Positions 21,327 through 32,007 are shown, numbered from the stretch's first letter. The stretch: 64,000 bases of DNA from Aquibium sp. ELW1220 (GCF_030398385.1 NZ_JAOAOQ010000029.1:1-64000), one strand, 5' to 3'. The notes: generated by a model from the sequence alone, not told the origin. A program made the numbers and translations.

Positions 21327-23320
21327 CAGAAATTGCTCCCCAGCATCATCCAGGTCACGAGCGCGGCGACGCCGATGAGCATGGCGAAGGCGTAGTGGTA
21401 GAGGTAGCCGCTCTGCAGCTTGACGACGCGGGCGGTGATGTCGCCGACGCGGGCGGACACGCCGTCCGGACCGAGCCCGTCGATCACGCGGCCGTCGCCG
21501 GTCTTCCACAGGAAGTGGCCGAGGCGCTTGGCGGGCCGCACGAACAGGAAGTCGTAGAGCTCGTCGAAGTACCACTTGTTCAGCAGGAAGGCATAGAGAC
21601 CGCGATGCTGGGCGGCGAGCTGCTTCGGCGTCTCCGGCGAGCGGATGTAGAACTGGAAGGCGACACCGAAGCCGGTCAGCATGGCCACCAGCGGCGCGAG
21701 CTTCACCCAAAGCGGCACGTCGTGGAACTCGTGCAGGATGTGGTTCTCGGGCAGGATGAACAGGGCGCCCTTCCAGAATTCCTCGTAGCCGTGGCCGATG
21801 AAGAAATCGTGGAAGATGACGCCTGCGAACAGCGCGCCGAAGGCAAGCACGAACAGCGGCACAAGCATGACCATCGGCGATTCATGCACGTGGTGCATGA
21901 CGTCGGCGGTGGCGCGCGGCTTGCCGTGGAAGGTCATGAAGATCAGCCGCCAGGAGTAGAAGCTGGTGAACATGGCCGCGACGACCAGCAGCACGAACGC
22001 GAAGGGTGCTGCCGCACCGTGGGCGGCGAAGGCACCCTCGATGATGGCGTCCTTGGAGAAGAAGCCGGCGGTGCCGATGATGGTGGCGGGAATGCCCACG
22101 CCGGTGAGCGCCAGCGTGCCGATGACCATCATCCAGTAGGTCCAGGGAATGAGCTTCCTCAGCCCGCCCATGCGGCGCATGTCCTGCTCGTCGGAGACGG
22201 CGTGGATGACCGAGCCGGAGCCGAGGAACAGCAGCGCCTTGAAGAAGGCATGCGTGAACAGGTGGAAGATCGCGGCGGAGTAGAAGCCGAGCCCGATGGC
22301 CACGAACATGTAGCCGAGCTGCGAGCAGGTGGAATAGGCGATGACGCGCTTGATGTCGTTCTGCACCAGGCCAACGGTCGCCGCGAAGAAGGCGGTGAAG
22401 GCGCCGATGACGGTGACGACGAGAAGCGCTGTGTGCGACAGCTCGAAGATCGGCGACAGGCGCGCGACCATGAAGACGCCGGCCGTCACCATGGTGGCGG
22501 CGTGGATCAGCGCCGACACCGGGGTCGGGCCCTCCATGGCGTCAGGCAGCCAGGTGTGCAGCGGCACCTGCGCCGACTTGCCCATGGCGCCCATGAAGAG
22601 CAGCAGGCAGACGACGGTGATGGCGGCATGGCGGTCGAGTTCGTAGCCGAGGAAGTTCAGCACCGCGGGGCCGTGCGCGGCCGCCTCCGCGCCCTCGGCC
22701 GGGATGAAGGCCTGGGTGCTGGCGAAGATCGTGCCGAACTCGATCGAGCCGAACAGCACGAAGACGCCGAAGATGCCGAGCGCGAAGCCGAAGTCGCCGA
22801 CGCGGTTGACGATGAAGGCCTTCATGGCGGCGGCGTTGGCCGACGGTTTCTTGTACCAGAAACCGATCAGCAGATAGGACGCCAGGCCCACCCCTTCCCA
22901 GCCGAAGAACATCTGGACGAGGTTGTCCGACGTCACCAGCATCAGCATGGCGAAGGTGAAGAGCGACAGATAGGCGAAGAAGCGCGGCCGATGCGGGTCG
23001 TGGTGCATGTAGCCGATCGAGTAGATGTGGACGAGTGCGGAGACCGAGTTCACCACGACCAGCATGACCACGGTCAGCGTGTCGATCCGGAAGGCCCAGG
23101 AGACGTTGAGGCCGGCGGTCTCGATGAAGCGCAGCACCGGCACGGTGAAGACCTCGCCCTCGCCGAAGCCGACACTGAAGAAGGCCACCCACGACAGGAG
23201 CGCGGCAACCAAGAGCAGGCCCGAGGTGACGTATTCCGCAGCCTTCGCGCCGATCGCATTGCCGAAAAGGCCGGCGACCAGGAAGCCGAGGAGCGGGAGG
23301 AAGACGATCGCGTGATACAT
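21326..23320 (-). CDS. nuoL: NADH-quinone oxidoreductase subunit L
   Basis: Largest antiporter-like subunit of complex I (664 aa), with about 15-16 membrane helices and the long lateral helix near the C-terminus. Recognisable stretches are [18 protein letters not shown], with the conserved Glu, and [19 protein letters not shown] near residue 250. The gene lies 10 bp after nuoK and overlaps nuoM by one base. Its length is normal. Confidence 0.95.
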   Translation of the reverse strand: MYHAIVFLPLLGFLVAGLFGNAIGAKAAEYVTSGLLLVAALLSWVAFFSVGFGEGEVFTVPVLRFIETAGLNVSWAFRIDTLTVVMLVVVNSVSALVHIYSIGYMHHDPHRPRFFAYLSLFTFAMLMLVTSDNLVQMFFGWEGVGLASYLLIGFWYKKPSANAAAMKAFIVNRVGDFGFALGIFGVFVLFGSIEFGTIFASTQAFIPAEGAEAAAHGPAVLNFLGYELDRHAAITVVCLLLFMGAMGKSAQVPLHTWLPDAMEGPTPVSALIHAATMVTAGVFMVARLSPIFELSHTALLVVTVIGAFTAFFAATVGLVQNDIKRVIAYSTCSQLGYMFVAIGLGFYSAAIFHLFTHAFFKALLFLGSGSVIHAVSDEQDMRRMGGLRKLIPWTYWMMVIGTLALTGVGIPATIIGTAGFFSKDAIIEGAFAAHGAAAPFAFVLLVVAAMFTSFYSWRLIFMTFHGKPRATADVMHHVHESPMVMLVPLFVLAFGALFAGVIFHDFFIGHGYEEFWKGALFILPENHILHEFHDVPLWVKLAPLVAMLTGFGVAFQFYIRSPETPKQLAAQHRGLYAFLLNKWYFDELYDFLFVRPAKRLGHFLWKTGDGRVIDGLGPDGVSARVGDITARVVKLQSGYLYHYAFAMLIGVAALVTWMMLGSNF

Positions 23321-23330
23321 GGTCTGCCGA

Positions 23331-23639
23331 TCAGCCCTTCATCATGTTGACGTCTTCGACGTCGATCGAGCCGCGGTTGCGGAAGAAGACGACGAGAATG
23401 GCAAGCCCGATCGCGGCCTCGGCGGCGGCGACGGTGAGCACGAACAGGGCGAAGACCTGTCCGACGAGGTCGCCGAGCTCGGCCGAGAAGGCGACGAAGT
23501 TGATGTTGACCGCGAGCAGGATCAGCTCGACCGACATCAGGATGATGATGACGTTCTTGCGGTTCAGGAAGATGCCGAACACGCCGAGCGTGAACAGGAT
23601 CGCCGAGACGGTGAGGAAATGCGCGATGCCGACTTCCAT
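23331..23639 (-). CDS. nuoK: NADH-quinone oxidoreductase subunit K
   Basis: Small three-helix membrane subunit (102 aa) of complex I that helps carry the proton path from the quinone site. Conserved membrane glutamates are visible in [11 protein letters not shown] (helix 2) and [10 protein letters not shown] (helix 3). The N-terminus [19 protein letters not shown] fits the family. The gene is 9 bp downstream of nuoJ. Confidence 0.95.
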   Translation of the reverse strand: MEVGIAHFLTVSAILFTLGVFGIFLNRKNVIIILMSVELILLAVNINFVAFSAELGDLVGQVFALFVLTVAAAEAAIGLAILVVFFRNRGSIDVEDVNMMKG

Positions 23640-23648
23640 GATCTGTCC

Positions 23649-24269
23649 TCAGATTCCCTTGCCGGTCTCGACGTCGACCACCTCGATGGCGGTGGCCGGC
23701 GTGCGGGCCACCTGGGCGGAGATCGACTGGCGTTTGACGCCTTCCTTGTGGCGCAGCGTCAGCACGATGGCCCCGATCATCGCCACCAGCAGCACCATGC
23801 CGGCGATCTGGAAGAAGAACAGGAAGTCGGTGTACAGAACGTCGCCGAGCGCCGCGGTGTTGGACCGCAGCAGCGGCGGCGGGATCGGCCGCGTGATCTC
23901 GCCGGCCAGTTGCGGCGCCAGCGTGTAGCCGCCGACGACGATGATCAGCTCTGCCGCGAGGATGAGACCCACCAGCGCGCCGATCGGCGCATATTGCAGC
24001 GCGCCCTGCTTCAGCTCGGCGAAGTCGACGTCGAGCATCATGACGACGAACAGGAACAGCACCGCCACGGCGCCGACATAGACGACGAGCAGGATCATCG
24101 CCAGGAACTCGGCGCCCGTGAGCAGGAAGAGCCCGGCCGCGTTGAAGAAGGTCAGGATCAGGTAGAGCACGGAATGCACGGGGTTGCGGGCCGCGATCAC
24201 CATGAAGGCGCTCGCCACCGCGATGAAGGCGAACACGTAGAAGAAGATCGCCTCTAGTCCTGTCAGCAT
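23649..24269 (-). CDS. nuoJ: NADH-quinone oxidoreductase subunit J
   Basis: Membrane subunit (206 aa) of complex I with five helices; the pi-bulge helix region YVGAVAVLFLFVVMM, with the conserved Tyr and Gly, is at about residues 64-78. The C-terminal ~40 residues are polar and cytosolic. A 121-bp gap separates it from nuoI, the longest among nuoI-nuoN, and this gap contains a perfect hairpin at 24357-24377. Confidence 0.95.
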   Translation of the reverse strand: MLTGLEAIFFYVFAFIAVASAFMVIAARNPVHSVLYLILTFFNAAGLFLLTGAEFLAMILLVVYVGAVAVLFLFVVMMLDVDFAELKQGALQYAPIGALVGLILAAELIIVVGGYTLAPQLAGEITRPIPPPLLRSNTAALGDVLYTDFLFFFQIAGMVLLVAMIGAIVLTLRHKEGVKRQSISAQVARTPATAIEVVDVETGKGI

Positions 24270-24356
24270 GGGTTTCCCCCGGTTTCGGCGGCGCAGCTGC
24301 GCTGCGCCCTTGAGCGGCCCCCGGATCGTGCCGGTCCGGAACCGCGTTGTCCCTTA

Positions 24357-24377
24357 GACGAGCGGACCCCGCTCGTC
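24357..24377 (-). other. Intercistronic hairpin between nuoI and nuoJ
   Basis: GACGAGCGG (24357-24365) and CCGCTCGTC (24369-24377) make a perfect 9-bp stem with a 3-nt loop, starting 13 bp after the nuoI stop. There is no T-tract on either side, so it is more likely an mRNA stability or processing element than a full terminator. Confidence 0.55.
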
Positions 24378-24390
24378 CATCATTGGCGGA

Positions 24391-24882
24391 TCACCTGTAG
24401 GGCGAATCCAGTGCGATGTTGCGCGCGAGCTCGCGCTCCCAGCGGTCGCCGTTGGCGAGCAGCTTGTCCTTGTCGTAGTAGAGTTCCTCGCGCGTCTCGG
24501 TCGAGAACTCGAAGTTCGGTCCCTCGACGATCGCGTCGACCGGGCAGGCCTCCTGGCAGAAGCCGCAATAGATGCACTTCACCATGTCGATGTCGTAGCG
24601 CACCGTGCGGCGCGTGCCGTCGTTGCGGCGCGGGCCGGCCTCGATGGTGATGGCCTGCGCCGGGCAGATCGCCTCGCACAGCTTGCAGGCGATGCAGCGC
24701 TCCTCGCCATTGGGATAGCGCCGCAGCGCGTGCTCGCCGCGGAAGCGCGGGCTGAGCGGCCCCTTCTCGTGCGGATAGTTGACCGTGTATTTCGGTGCGA
24801 ACAGCTGCCGCATCGACAGGAAGAAGGCGCCGACGAATTCCTTCAGGAGCAGTGACTTGGCGGCTTGAGCGAGGGCCGACAT
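24391..24882 (-). CDS. nuoI: NADH-quinone oxidoreductase subunit I
   Basis: Peripheral-arm ferredoxin-type subunit (163 aa) of complex I carrying two [4Fe-4S] clusters (N6a, N6b). The ligands are visible as C63-C66-C69-C73 ([12 protein letters not shown]) and C103-C106-C109-C113 ([12 protein letters not shown]). The length and the N-terminal amphipathic helix are normal. Only 2 bp separate it from the small membrane gene at 24885-25076. Confidence 0.95.
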   Translation of the reverse strand: MSALAQAAKSLLLKEFVGAFFLSMRQLFAPKYTVNYPHEKGPLSPRFRGEHALRRYPNGEERCIACKLCEAICPAQAITIEAGPRRNDGTRRTVRYDIDMVKCIYCGFCQEACPVDAIVEGPNFEFSTETREELYYDKDKLLANGDRWERELARNIALDSPYR

Positions 24883-24884
24883 GG

Positions 24885-25076
24885 CTATTCTCCGGAAAAC
24901 AGGGGGGCGACGAAGAAGCCCACGATGGGCAGGAGCACCAGCTGGCTCATGCCCGTGACGTTGAGGACGCGCTTCGTCTCGGGAAGCTCGACACGTGTGG
25001 CGAGCAGCCGCAGCAACGCGAAATCGACGATGGCGATCACGAGGCCGACGAGAGCGCCGACGAGGCCCGCGCTCAT
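24885..25076 (-). CDS. Small two-helix membrane protein between nuoH and nuoI
   Basis: A 63-aa protein with two hydrophobic segments, residues 4-25 ([20 protein letters not shown]) and 42-60 ([19 protein letters not shown]), joined by a short charged loop with ELPETKR. Its ATG (25076) overlaps the nuoH stop (ATGA) and its stop is 2 bp before nuoI, so it is clearly built into the operon and translated by coupling. I do not recognise a family. A supernumerary complex I subunit or assembly helper is an inference from position only. Confidence 0.7.
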   Translation of the reverse strand: MSAGLVGALVGLVIAIVDFALLRLLATRVELPETKRVLNVTGMSQLVLLPIVGFFVAPLFSGE

Positions 25077-26119
25077 GCCGACAGTCCCGTGATCTTCAGG
25101 AAGGCGGCCGTGGCGACGACCATGAACAGCGAGATCGGCAGGAACACCTTCCAGCCCAGCCGCATCAGCTGGTCGTAGCGGTAGCGCGGCACAAAAGCCT
25201 TCACCATGGCGAACATGAAGAAGACGAAGCAGATCTTGAGAACGAACCAGATCACGCCCGGCACCCAGGTGAAGGGCGCGAAGTCGAAGGGCGGCAGCCA
25301 TCCGCCGAGGAAGAGGATGGTGGTGAGCGCGCACATCAGCACGATCGCCACGTATTCTCCAAGGAAGAACAGCAGGAACGGCGTCGAGGAATATTCCAGC
25401 ATGTGGCCGGCCACCAGCTCCGATTCGGCCTCGACGAGGTCGAAGGGCGGGCGGTTCGTCTCGGCCAGCGCCGAAATGAAGAAGATCACGAACATCGGGA
25501 ACAGCCCGAGCCAGTGCCAGTCGAGGAAGGTGTTGGGCAGGCCGAGCATGGTGCCGAGGCCGTCGACCTGCGACAGCACGATCGCCGACAGGTTCAGCGA
25601 ACCGACGCAGAGCAGAACCGTGACGATGACGAAGCCGATGGAGACCTCGTAGGAGACCATCTGCGCGGCCGACCGCAGCGCGCCGAGGAACGGATATTTC
25701 GAGTTCGAAGCCCAGCCGCCCATGATGACGCCGTAGACCTCGAGCGAAGAGATGGCGAAGACGAACAGGATGCCGACATTGATGTCGGCGATGGCCCAGC
25801 CCGGTGCGACCGGAATGACCGCCCAGGCCGAGATCGCCAGCACCGCCGAGACCAGCGGCGCCAGCAGGAACACGCCCTTGTTTGCGCCCGACGGGATGAC
25901 CGGCTCCTTGAAGACGAACTTCAAAAGGTCGGCAAAAGCCTGGAACAGCCCCCAGGGGCCGACGACGTTGGGGCCGCGGCGGCGCTGCACGGCGGCCCAG
26001 ATCTTGCGGTCGGCATAGAGCAGGTAGGCGACCAGGATCAGGAGCACGACGATCAGGACGACCGACTTGAGCAGGATGATCAGCGCCGGCAGGACATAGA
26101 TCGAGAAGAAGTCTTCCAT
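25073..26119 (-). CDS. nuoH: NADH-quinone oxidoreductase subunit H
   Basis: Membrane subunit (348 aa) that anchors the peripheral arm and forms the quinone chamber of complex I. It has eight helices and the family signatures [18 protein letters not shown] (about 42-59) and the acidic loop [20 protein letters not shown]. It starts 10 bp after the nuoG stop. Its stop overlaps the small gene downstream by four bases. Confidence 0.95.
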   Translation of the reverse strand: MEDFFSIYVLPALIILLKSVVLIVVLLILVAYLLYADRKIWAAVQRRRGPNVVGPWGLFQAFADLLKFVFKEPVIPSGANKGVFLLAPLVSAVLAISAWAVIPVAPGWAIADINVGILFVFAISSLEVYGVIMGGWASNSKYPFLGALRSAAQMVSYEVSIGFVIVTVLLCVGSLNLSAIVLSQVDGLGTMLGLPNTFLDWHWLGLFPMFVIFFISALAETNRPPFDLVEAESELVAGHMLEYSSTPFLLFFLGEYVAIVLMCALTTILFLGGWLPPFDFAPFTWVPGVIWFVLKICFVFFMFAMVKAFVPRYRYDQLMRLGWKVFLPISLFMVVATAAFLKITGLSA

Positions 26120-26129
26120 GGTCCCTGCC

Positions 26130-28211
26130 CTATTCCGCAGCCTGCTTGAAGCCGTCCCGGGCGAGCGCCGAACATTCGGCCATCACCGCCGAGGCACGCG
26201 CGATCGGGTTGGTCAGATAGAAATCGGCAACCACCGGCATGAAGCGGGCGGTACCGATCTCGCCGCCACGCGATGCCAGCCGGGCGATGTCGCCCGGGTC
26301 GCCTGCCGCGATGTCGTCGATCCCGGCGAGATGCGGGTGCTCCGCGTAGAGCTTCGCGCGCAGCTGCGCCAGGGAATCGAAGGGCAGCTTCTTGCCCAGC
26401 ACGTCGGACAGCGCACGCAGGATTGCCCAGTCTTCCTTCGCCTCGCCCGGCGCGAAGCCGGCGCGGGTTGTCATCTGAACGCGGCCCTCGGTGTTGACGA
26501 AGGTGCCCGACTTCTCCGTGTAGGTGGCGCCCGGCAGGATGACGTCGGCGCGGTGCGCGCCCTTGTCGCCATGGCTTCCGATATAGACTGTGAAGGCCTG
26601 GCCCATGGCATCGGTGGCCAGTTCGTCGGCACCGAGCAGGAAGAGCACGTCGAGCGCACCCATCATTCCGGCCACGTCCCGGCCGCCCTCGCCCGGCACG
26701 AAGCCGATGTCGAGGCCGCCGACGCGCGCTGCCGCCGTGTGCAGGACGCCGAAGCCGTTCCAGCCCTCGCTCACCACGCCGGTGTCGGCAGCGATCTTTG
26801 CCGCCAGCGAGAGAACGGCTGCACCGTCGGGCCGTGCCAGAGCGCCCTGGCCGATGATGATCATCGGCCGGGTGGCCTTCTTCAGCACATCGAGGAAGGA
26901 AATGCCGCCGGCGGCCAGTTCCTTCAGCGTCTCGGCGCCGGCGCCCAGTATCTCGTGGTCGTAGCGCAGGTCGGCCGCTTCGCCGACGACGCCGATGGGG
27001 AAGTTGCCCATGCGCCAGCGCTTGCGGATGCGGGCATTGAGCACCGAAGCCTCGAAGCGGGGATTGGAGCCGACGATCAGCAGTGCATCGGCGCTCTCGA
27101 TGCCCTCGATCGTCGGATTGAAGAGGTAGGAAGCGCGGCCGAGCGACGGGTCGAGTGCTGCGCCGTCCTGGCGGCAGTCGATGTTGCGCGAACCGAGCGC
27201 CGTCATCAGCCCCTTCAGTGCATACATCTCCTCGACGCTGGCGAGATCGCCGGCGATCGCGCCGATGCGATCCGACTTCGCCGAAGCGACGCGTTCGCAG
27301 ATGGCGGCGAAGGCTTCGGCCCAGGAGGCGGGTGCCAGCCGGCCGTTCCGACGAACGTAGGGCCGGTCGAGCCGCTGCGAGCGCAGGCCGTCCCAGACGA
27401 AGCGGGTCTTGTCGGAGATCCACTCCTCGTTCACCGCCTCGTTGACGCGCGGCAGGATGCGCATGACCTCGCGGCCGCGCGTGTCGACGCGGATCGCCGA
27501 GCCGACGGCGTCCATGACGTCGATCGATTCGGTCTTGGTCAGCTCCCATGGACGCGCCTGGAAGGCATAGGGCTTCGAGGTCAGCGCGCCGACCGGGCAG
27601 AGGTCGATGACGTTGCCCTGGAGCTCCGAGGTCATGGCCTGCTCGAGATACGTGGTGATCTCGGCATCCTCGCCGCGGCCGATCAGGCCGAGTTCAGAAA
27701 TTCCAGCCACTTCCGTCGTGAACCTCACGCAACGCGTGCAGTGGATGCAACGCGTCATGATGGTCTTGACGAGCGGGCCGATGTACTTGTCTTCGACGGC
27801 GCGCTTGTTCTCGTGGTAGCGCGACGCGTCGACGCCGAAGGCCATCGCCTGGTCCTGCAGGTCGCATTCGCCGCCCTGGTCGCAGATCGGGCAGTCGAGC
27901 GGATGGTTGATGAGGAGGAACTCCATCACCCCCTCGCGCGCCTTCTTGACCATCGGCGTGTTGGTGAAGATCTCGGGCGCTTCGCCGTTGGGGCCGGGGC
28001 GCAGGTCGCGCACCCCCATGGCGCAGGAGGCGGCGGGCTTGGGCGGGCCGCCCTTCACCTCGACCAGGCACATGCGGCAATTACCGGCGATCGAGAGCCG
28101 CTCGTGGAAACAGAAACGGGGAACCTCCGCACCGGCCTCTTCCGCCGCCTGCAGCAGCGTGTAGTGGTCGGGTACCTCGATCTCTTTCCCGTCGACCTTG
28201 ATCTTAGCCAT
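26130..28211 (-). CDS. nuoG: NADH-quinone oxidoreductase subunit G
   Basis: Largest peripheral subunit (693 aa) of complex I. The N-terminal ferredoxin domain binds a [2Fe-2S] cluster (C34, C45, C48, C63), followed by the His-containing N5 site ([14 protein letters not shown] region) and a [4Fe-4S] motif [10 protein letters not shown]. The rest is a molybdopterin-oxidoreductase-like domain without cofactor function. I chose ATG 28211, giving [15 protein letters not shown]; seven extra upstream codons are possible. A 154-bp gap separates it from the helix-hairpin-helix gene. Confidence 0.95.
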   Translation of the reverse strand: MAKIKVDGKEIEVPDHYTLLQAAEEAGAEVPRFCFHERLSIAGNCRMCLVEVKGGPPKPAASCAMGVRDLRPGPNGEAPEIFTNTPMVKKAREGVMEFLLINHPLDCPICDQGGECDLQDQAMAFGVDASRYHENKRAVEDKYIGPLVKTIMTRCIHCTRCVRFTTEVAGISELGLIGRGEDAEITTYLEQAMTSELQGNVIDLCPVGALTSKPYAFQARPWELTKTESIDVMDAVGSAIRVDTRGREVMRILPRVNEAVNEEWISDKTRFVWDGLRSQRLDRPYVRRNGRLAPASWAEAFAAICERVASAKSDRIGAIAGDLASVEEMYALKGLMTALGSRNIDCRQDGAALDPSLGRASYLFNPTIEGIESADALLIVGSNPRFEASVLNARIRKRWRMGNFPIGVVGEAADLRYDHEILGAGAETLKELAAGGISFLDVLKKATRPMIIIGQGALARPDGAAVLSLAAKIAADTGVVSEGWNGFGVLHTAAARVGGLDIGFVPGEGGRDVAGMMGALDVLFLLGADELATDAMGQAFTVYIGSHGDKGAHRADVILPGATYTEKSGTFVNTEGRVQMTTRAGFAPGEAKEDWAILRALSDVLGKKLPFDSLAQLRAKLYAEHPHLAGIDDIAAGDPGDIARLASRGGEIGTARFMPVVADFYLTNPIARASAVMAECSALARDGFKQAAE

Positions 28212-28365
28212 GCCGTCTTCCGATCTCCGCAACGCTCCAGCGGCGCTGCATGCTCGTCTTCACAGTCTCTCGACCGGTCCCTTACGCCGGATTTCCGCCG
28301 CAGCGCAACATCGCGCCGCCGCCCGCCATCCGTCCTGCCGGACCGACCCCCGTTCCGCCGTCCCC

Positions 28366-28959
28366 TCAGGCCTTCGCCGCGGCAAGCGCGGCCGCCTGCT
28401 TCAGCCATTCGTCGCGCGCGATCCGTCCGCGAAATCCCAGCTGCTCGTCGAGCCCCAGGATCTCGGCTTCGGTCAGCGCGGCGATCTGCGCATAGGTCCG
28501 GATGCCGAGGCCGTTCAACACCTTCTCCAGCTTCGGGCCAATGCCGCCGATCGCCTTCAGGTCGTCCGGCGCGTCGGGCCGTGCCTGCGCCCTCGGTGCC
28601 ATGTGCGCTTCCGGCGCCGGGTTCGGCGCAACCGGTTCGGCTGCGACGGGCACCGCTGCGACGCTTTCATCCAGCGCGTCCTGCCGCGGTGCGACGCCCG
28701 CCGCGAGCACGGTCAGGCGCTGCGCGACCTCCAGCGAACTCGACACCGCACTCATCCAGACGCCGAAGGCATGGCCCGCCATGCCCGCGCCGAAGGCGGC
28801 CATCGCCGCCGACGTCGCGATGTTGCGCTTCACCGCCTCGGCGTCGCCGCCGAAGGCCGAAGGAAGTGCTGCAGCCAGATCGCGGCCGATGTCCTGAAGC
28901 TTCGCGTCCATCATCTTCGTCTCGGGCAGTCGCTCGGGTGGCACCGAACCGGTCGACAT
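28366..28959 (-). CDS. Helix-hairpin-helix protein embedded in the nuo operon
   Basis: A 197-aa protein between nuoF and nuoG. Residues 30-90 are helical and Ala-rich (somewhat phasin-like), 90-130 are Pro/Ala-rich, and 132-197 form a helix-hairpin-helix-like domain beginning DDLKAIGGIGPKLEKVLNGL. Almost the same domain ends NuoE (from residue 353), so the two products share a module. HhH folds often bind nucleic acid, but in this operon a complex I related role is possible. No function is assigned. It is conserved in this position in rhizobia by my recollection, unchecked. Confidence 0.75.
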   Translation of the reverse strand: MSTGSVPPERLPETKMMDAKLQDIGRDLAAALPSAFGGDAEAVKRNIATSAAMAAFGAGMAGHAFGVWMSAVSSSLEVAQRLTVLAAGVAPRQDALDESVAAVPVAAEPVAPNPAPEAHMAPRAQARPDAPDDLKAIGGIGPKLEKVLNGLGIRTYAQIAALTEAEILGLDEQLGFRGRIARDEWLKQAAALAAAKA

Positions 28960-29031
28960 GGCAAATCTCCTCGTCGCGCTGGTCTCTCGCCCCGGCCGTC
29001 TCCTACTACGCGGCCATTCGGCCCGTCGTTG

Positions 29032-30336
29032 TTACTCCGCCGCCACCAGCACCGGCTCGTGTCGGTGCGCGTTGCGGCTGAACTCGTCGATGCGGCGCTC
29101 GATCTCGGGCCGGAAATTGCGGATCAGGCCCTGGATTGGCCAGGCGGCAGCGTCGCCCAGCGCGCAGATGGTGTGGCCCTCCACCTGCTTGGTCACGTCG
29201 AGCAGCATGTCGATCTCGCGCTTGTGCGCCTCGCCGCGCACCAGCCGCTCCATCACGCGCCACATCCAGCCGGTGCCTTCGCGGCACGGCGTGCACTGGC
29301 CGCAGCTCTCGTGCTTGAAGAAGTAGGAGAGCCGCGCGATCGCCTTCACGATGTCGGTCGACTTGTCCATCACGATCACCGCCGCCGTGCCGAAGGACGA
29401 CTTCTTCTCGCGCAGGCCGTCGAAATCCATAGGGCAGTCGATGATGTCCTCGGCCTTGACCACCGGGCAGGATGCGCCGCCGGGGATGACCGCGAGCAGA
29501 TTGTCCCAGCCGCCGCGGATCCCACCGCCGTGCTTCTCGACCAGTTCGCGGAAGGTGATGCCCATCGCTTCTTCGACTGTGCAGGGCGTGTTGACGTGGC
29601 CGACCAGCATGAACAGCTTGGTGCCAACATTGTTGGGACGACCGATCGAGGAGAACCAGGCCGCCCCGCGGCGCAGGATGGTCGGCGCCACGGCGATGGA
29701 CTCGACGTTGTTGACCGTGGTCGGGCAGCCGTAGAGGCCGACGTTTGCCGGGAATGGCGGCTTGAGGCGCGGCTGGCCCTTCTTGCCTTCCAGGCTTTCG
29801 AGCAGTGCCGTCTCCTCGCCGCAGATGTAGGCGCCGGCGCCGTGGTGGACGTAGATGTCGAAGTCGTAGCCGTTCTTGTTGCCCTTGCCGATCAGGCCCG
29901 CCTCGTAGGCCTCGTCGATCGCCCGCTGCAGCGCCTCGCGCTCGCGAATGAACTCGCCGCGGACGTAGATGTAGGCCGCGACCGCGCCCATGGCGAAGCC
30001 GGCGATGAGGCAGCCCTCGACGAGCGTGTGCGGATCGTGGCGCAGGATCTCGCGGTCCTTGCAGGTACCGGGCTCCGATTCGTCGGCGTTGACGACGAGG
30101 TAGGACGGGCGGCCGTCGCTCTGCTTAGGCATGAACGACCATTTGAGACCGGTCGGGAAGCCTGCGCCGCCGCGGCCGCGCAGACCCGACGCCTTCATCT
30201 CGTTGATGATCCAGTCGCGGCCCTTCTCGATGATCCCGGCCGTGCCGTCCCAGTGGCCGCGCGCCTGCGCGCCTTTCAGCGAGCGGTCGAAGCGGCCGTA
30301 GATGTTGGTGAAGATGCGATCCTTGTCAGCGAGCAT
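29032..30336 (-). CDS. nuoF: NADH-quinone oxidoreductase subunit F
   Basis: NADH-oxidising subunit (434 aa) of complex I. The NADH/FMN glycine loop [10 protein letters not shown] is at residues 54-63, and the N3 [4Fe-4S] ligands are C345, C348, C351 ([12 protein letters not shown]) and C391 (HTICALGD). Its start lies inside the last 11 bp of the small membrane gene 30326-30580. A gap of 72 bp follows before the helix-hairpin-helix gene. Confidence 0.95.
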   Translation of the reverse strand: MLADKDRIFTNIYGRFDRSLKGAQARGHWDGTAGIIEKGRDWIINEMKASGLRGRGGAGFPTGLKWSFMPKQSDGRPSYLVVNADESEPGTCKDREILRHDPHTLVEGCLIAGFAMGAVAAYIYVRGEFIREREALQRAIDEAYEAGLIGKGNKNGYDFDIYVHHGAGAYICGEETALLESLEGKKGQPRLKPPFPANVGLYGCPTTVNNVESIAVAPTILRRGAAWFSSIGRPNNVGTKLFMLVGHVNTPCTVEEAMGITFRELVEKHGGGIRGGWDNLLAVIPGGASCPVVKAEDIIDCPMDFDGLREKKSSFGTAAVIVMDKSTDIVKAIARLSYFFKHESCGQCTPCREGTGWMWRVMERLVRGEAHKREIDMLLDVTKQVEGHTICALGDAAAWPIQGLIRNFRPEIERRIDEFSRNAHRHEPVLVAAE

Positions 30337-30580
30337 GGCTATTCACCGATGGTTTCGTGTCGTCGATGGAACGATTGCCCGGCAGAATCATCTGCAGGCC
30401 GACGACGAGTGTCGAGAACGAGACGAGGACGGCGGCGAGCGTGTACCAGCCCCCATCGCCGGTGACGAGCCCCGCGCCGATGATCACGACCAGGGCGATC
30501 GCCGTCTTCAGGACCGTCATGCGGGCGCATTCGGTCAGCCCGAAACGCCTGTCGCAGGAACTGGCGGAACAGATCGCCAT
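30326..30580 (-). CDS. Small membrane protein between nuoE and nuoF
   Basis: An 84-aa protein with two hydrophobic segments, about residues 23-39 ([17 protein letters not shown]) and 45-64 ([20 protein letters not shown]). ATG 30580 overlaps the nuoE stop (TGATG) and its end overlaps nuoF by 11 bp, so it is translated as part of the operon. ATG 30520, just before the first helix, is an alternative start. I do not recognise a family. Position suggests a complex I accessory protein, which is inference. Confidence 0.65.
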   Translation of the reverse strand: MAICSASSCDRRFGLTECARMTVLKTAIALVVIIGAGLVTGDGGWYTLAAVLVSFSTLVVGLQMILPGNRSIDDTKPSVNSHAR

Positions 30581-31872
30581 CAGCGGGGCTTCCTGCCGAA
30601 GACCCGGATATACTCTTCCTCGCCGCCCTCGGCGAGGGCCTTCGCCTGCGCGACCCAGTTCTCGCGGTCGATGCGGCCCCGGAAGCGCAGATAGCCATCC
30701 ACCCAGGCCCGTTCCTCGGCCGTCCACGCCGCGATCTGCGCGAAGGTGAAGATACCGATCGAATGCAGGACGCCCTCGATCTTGGGGCCGACGCCCGAGA
30801 TCATCTGCAACTGGTCCGGCGCAGCGGGACGCGCCATGGCGATCGGGCGGTTGCGGTCATCGAGCGACGGCGCATCGGCCACGGTCGGCTCTGTGGCGGG
30901 CGCATCGGCGTCGTCGGCCGCGGCCTGCTGTTCCGCAGCGCCCGCCTTTGTCTTCATGCCTTCTCCCGAAGGAACCTCGGCGTCGGACGGCGTGCGCGAC
31001 CGGCGCTTGCGGGAAGCCCCCTCGACGAGCGGCTCTGACCGGTCGGCCGCCACGGCGTCTTCCTTCGGGGTCGGCGCGCTGGCAGCCTTCTCGACCTCGG
31101 GACTGACCTTGACGTCGGAGGGCGACTTCAGCGCCGGGTTCGTCACCGGGGCGTCGGTCTTCGGCCGCGCGGCATTGGACGGTTCGGACGCGGCGGCATC
31201 GGGCTTGAGCTCGGCCGGCGGCGGTGCCGAAGGGGCGGCGCGCGTCGCCTTGAGGACGTTCTTCTCGTCCTTCAGAGCCGTGAAGCCGCTCGCGGGCGCA
31301 GAGAACCAGCGGTCCGTCTGCGGCCCGGTCTTCACGGTATCGCCGCGACCTGCCTCGAACTCGTCGATGATGACGGCGAGGCGCTCGGGCGTCAGATCCT
31401 CGTAGGTGTCCTTGAAGATCATCACCATCGGCGCGTTGACGCAGGCGCCGAGGCACTCGACCTCTTCCCAGGACAGCGTGCCGTCGGCGTTGGTATGGAA
31501 CTGGTCGTGGTGGATCTTCGAGCGGCAGACGTCCATCAGTTCTTCCGAGCCGCGCAGCATGCAGGGCGTGGTGCCGCAGACCTGGATGTGGGCGCGTGTG
31601 CCGACCGGCTTGAGCTGGAACTGGGTATAGAAGGTCGCGACCTCGAGGACGCGGATGTAGGGCATGGCCAGCATGTCGGCGACATGCTCGATGGCCGCCT
31701 TGGTCACCCAGCCCTCCTGCTCCTGCGCCAGCATGAGGAGCGGGATCACCGCGGATTGTTCGCGGCCCTTGGGGTACTTTGCGATCCAGGTCCTGACTTC
31801 AGCCGCTTTCGTCTGGTCGAAGGCGAAGGCTGCTGGCTGGACGGCTGGCTCTGCGAGACGGCGGACGGACAT
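30580..31872 (-). CDS. nuoE: NADH-quinone oxidoreductase subunit E with long C-terminal extension
   Basis: Thioredoxin-fold [2Fe-2S] subunit of complex I; ligands are C99, C104 (VCGTTPC) and C140, C144 (CLGAC). The normal NuoE ends near residue 180. Here it continues to 430 aa with a Pro/Ala/Glu-rich linker (about 200-350) and a helix-hairpin-helix module from residue 353 (DQLQMISGVGPKIEGVL), matching the end of the 28366-28959 protein. Extended NuoE proteins are known in rhizobia; the tail's role is not. It is the first nuo gene here, as nuoA-D do not precede it. Confidence 0.93.
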   Translation of the reverse strand: MSVRRLAEPAVQPAAFAFDQTKAAEVRTWIAKYPKGREQSAVIPLLMLAQEQEGWVTKAAIEHVADMLAMPYIRVLEVATFYTQFQLKPVGTRAHIQVCGTTPCMLRGSEELMDVCRSKIHHDQFHTNADGTLSWEEVECLGACVNAPMVMIFKDTYEDLTPERLAVIIDEFEAGRGDTVKTGPQTDRWFSAPASGFTALKDEKNVLKATRAAPSAPPPAELKPDAAASEPSNAARPKTDAPVTNPALKSPSDVKVSPEVEKAASAPTPKEDAVAADRSEPLVEGASRKRRSRTPSDAEVPSGEGMKTKAGAAEQQAAADDADAPATEPTVADAPSLDDRNRPIAMARPAAPDQLQMISGVGPKIEGVLHSIGIFTFAQIAAWTAEERAWVDGYLRFRGRIDRENWVAQAKALAEGGEEEYIRVFGRKPR

Positions 31873-32007
31873 GGCGCCCCATGTTTTTGCTGCTTATGTT
31901 GCGGCGCGTTCTAACACACGCACCGCAAAAGGCCAGTGCTTCAACGCCGCATATTGAACAGGAAAACAGGCGGCATGGGAGCCGTTTCGCCGCTTCCCGC
32001 GCGGCAG

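Noticed and set aside
18876-23350. Very long plus-strand open frames (839 and 651 codons) opposite nuoL, nuoM and nuoN
   Set aside because: Strongly His/Asp/Glu/Arg-rich antisense frames of membrane-protein genes; no start signal or family match.
26118-29081. A 987-codon plus-strand open frame across nuoG and the helix-hairpin-helix gene
   Set aside because: It is the mirror of genuine minus-strand genes with normal motifs and crosses their intergenic gap; composition is typical of a shadow frame.
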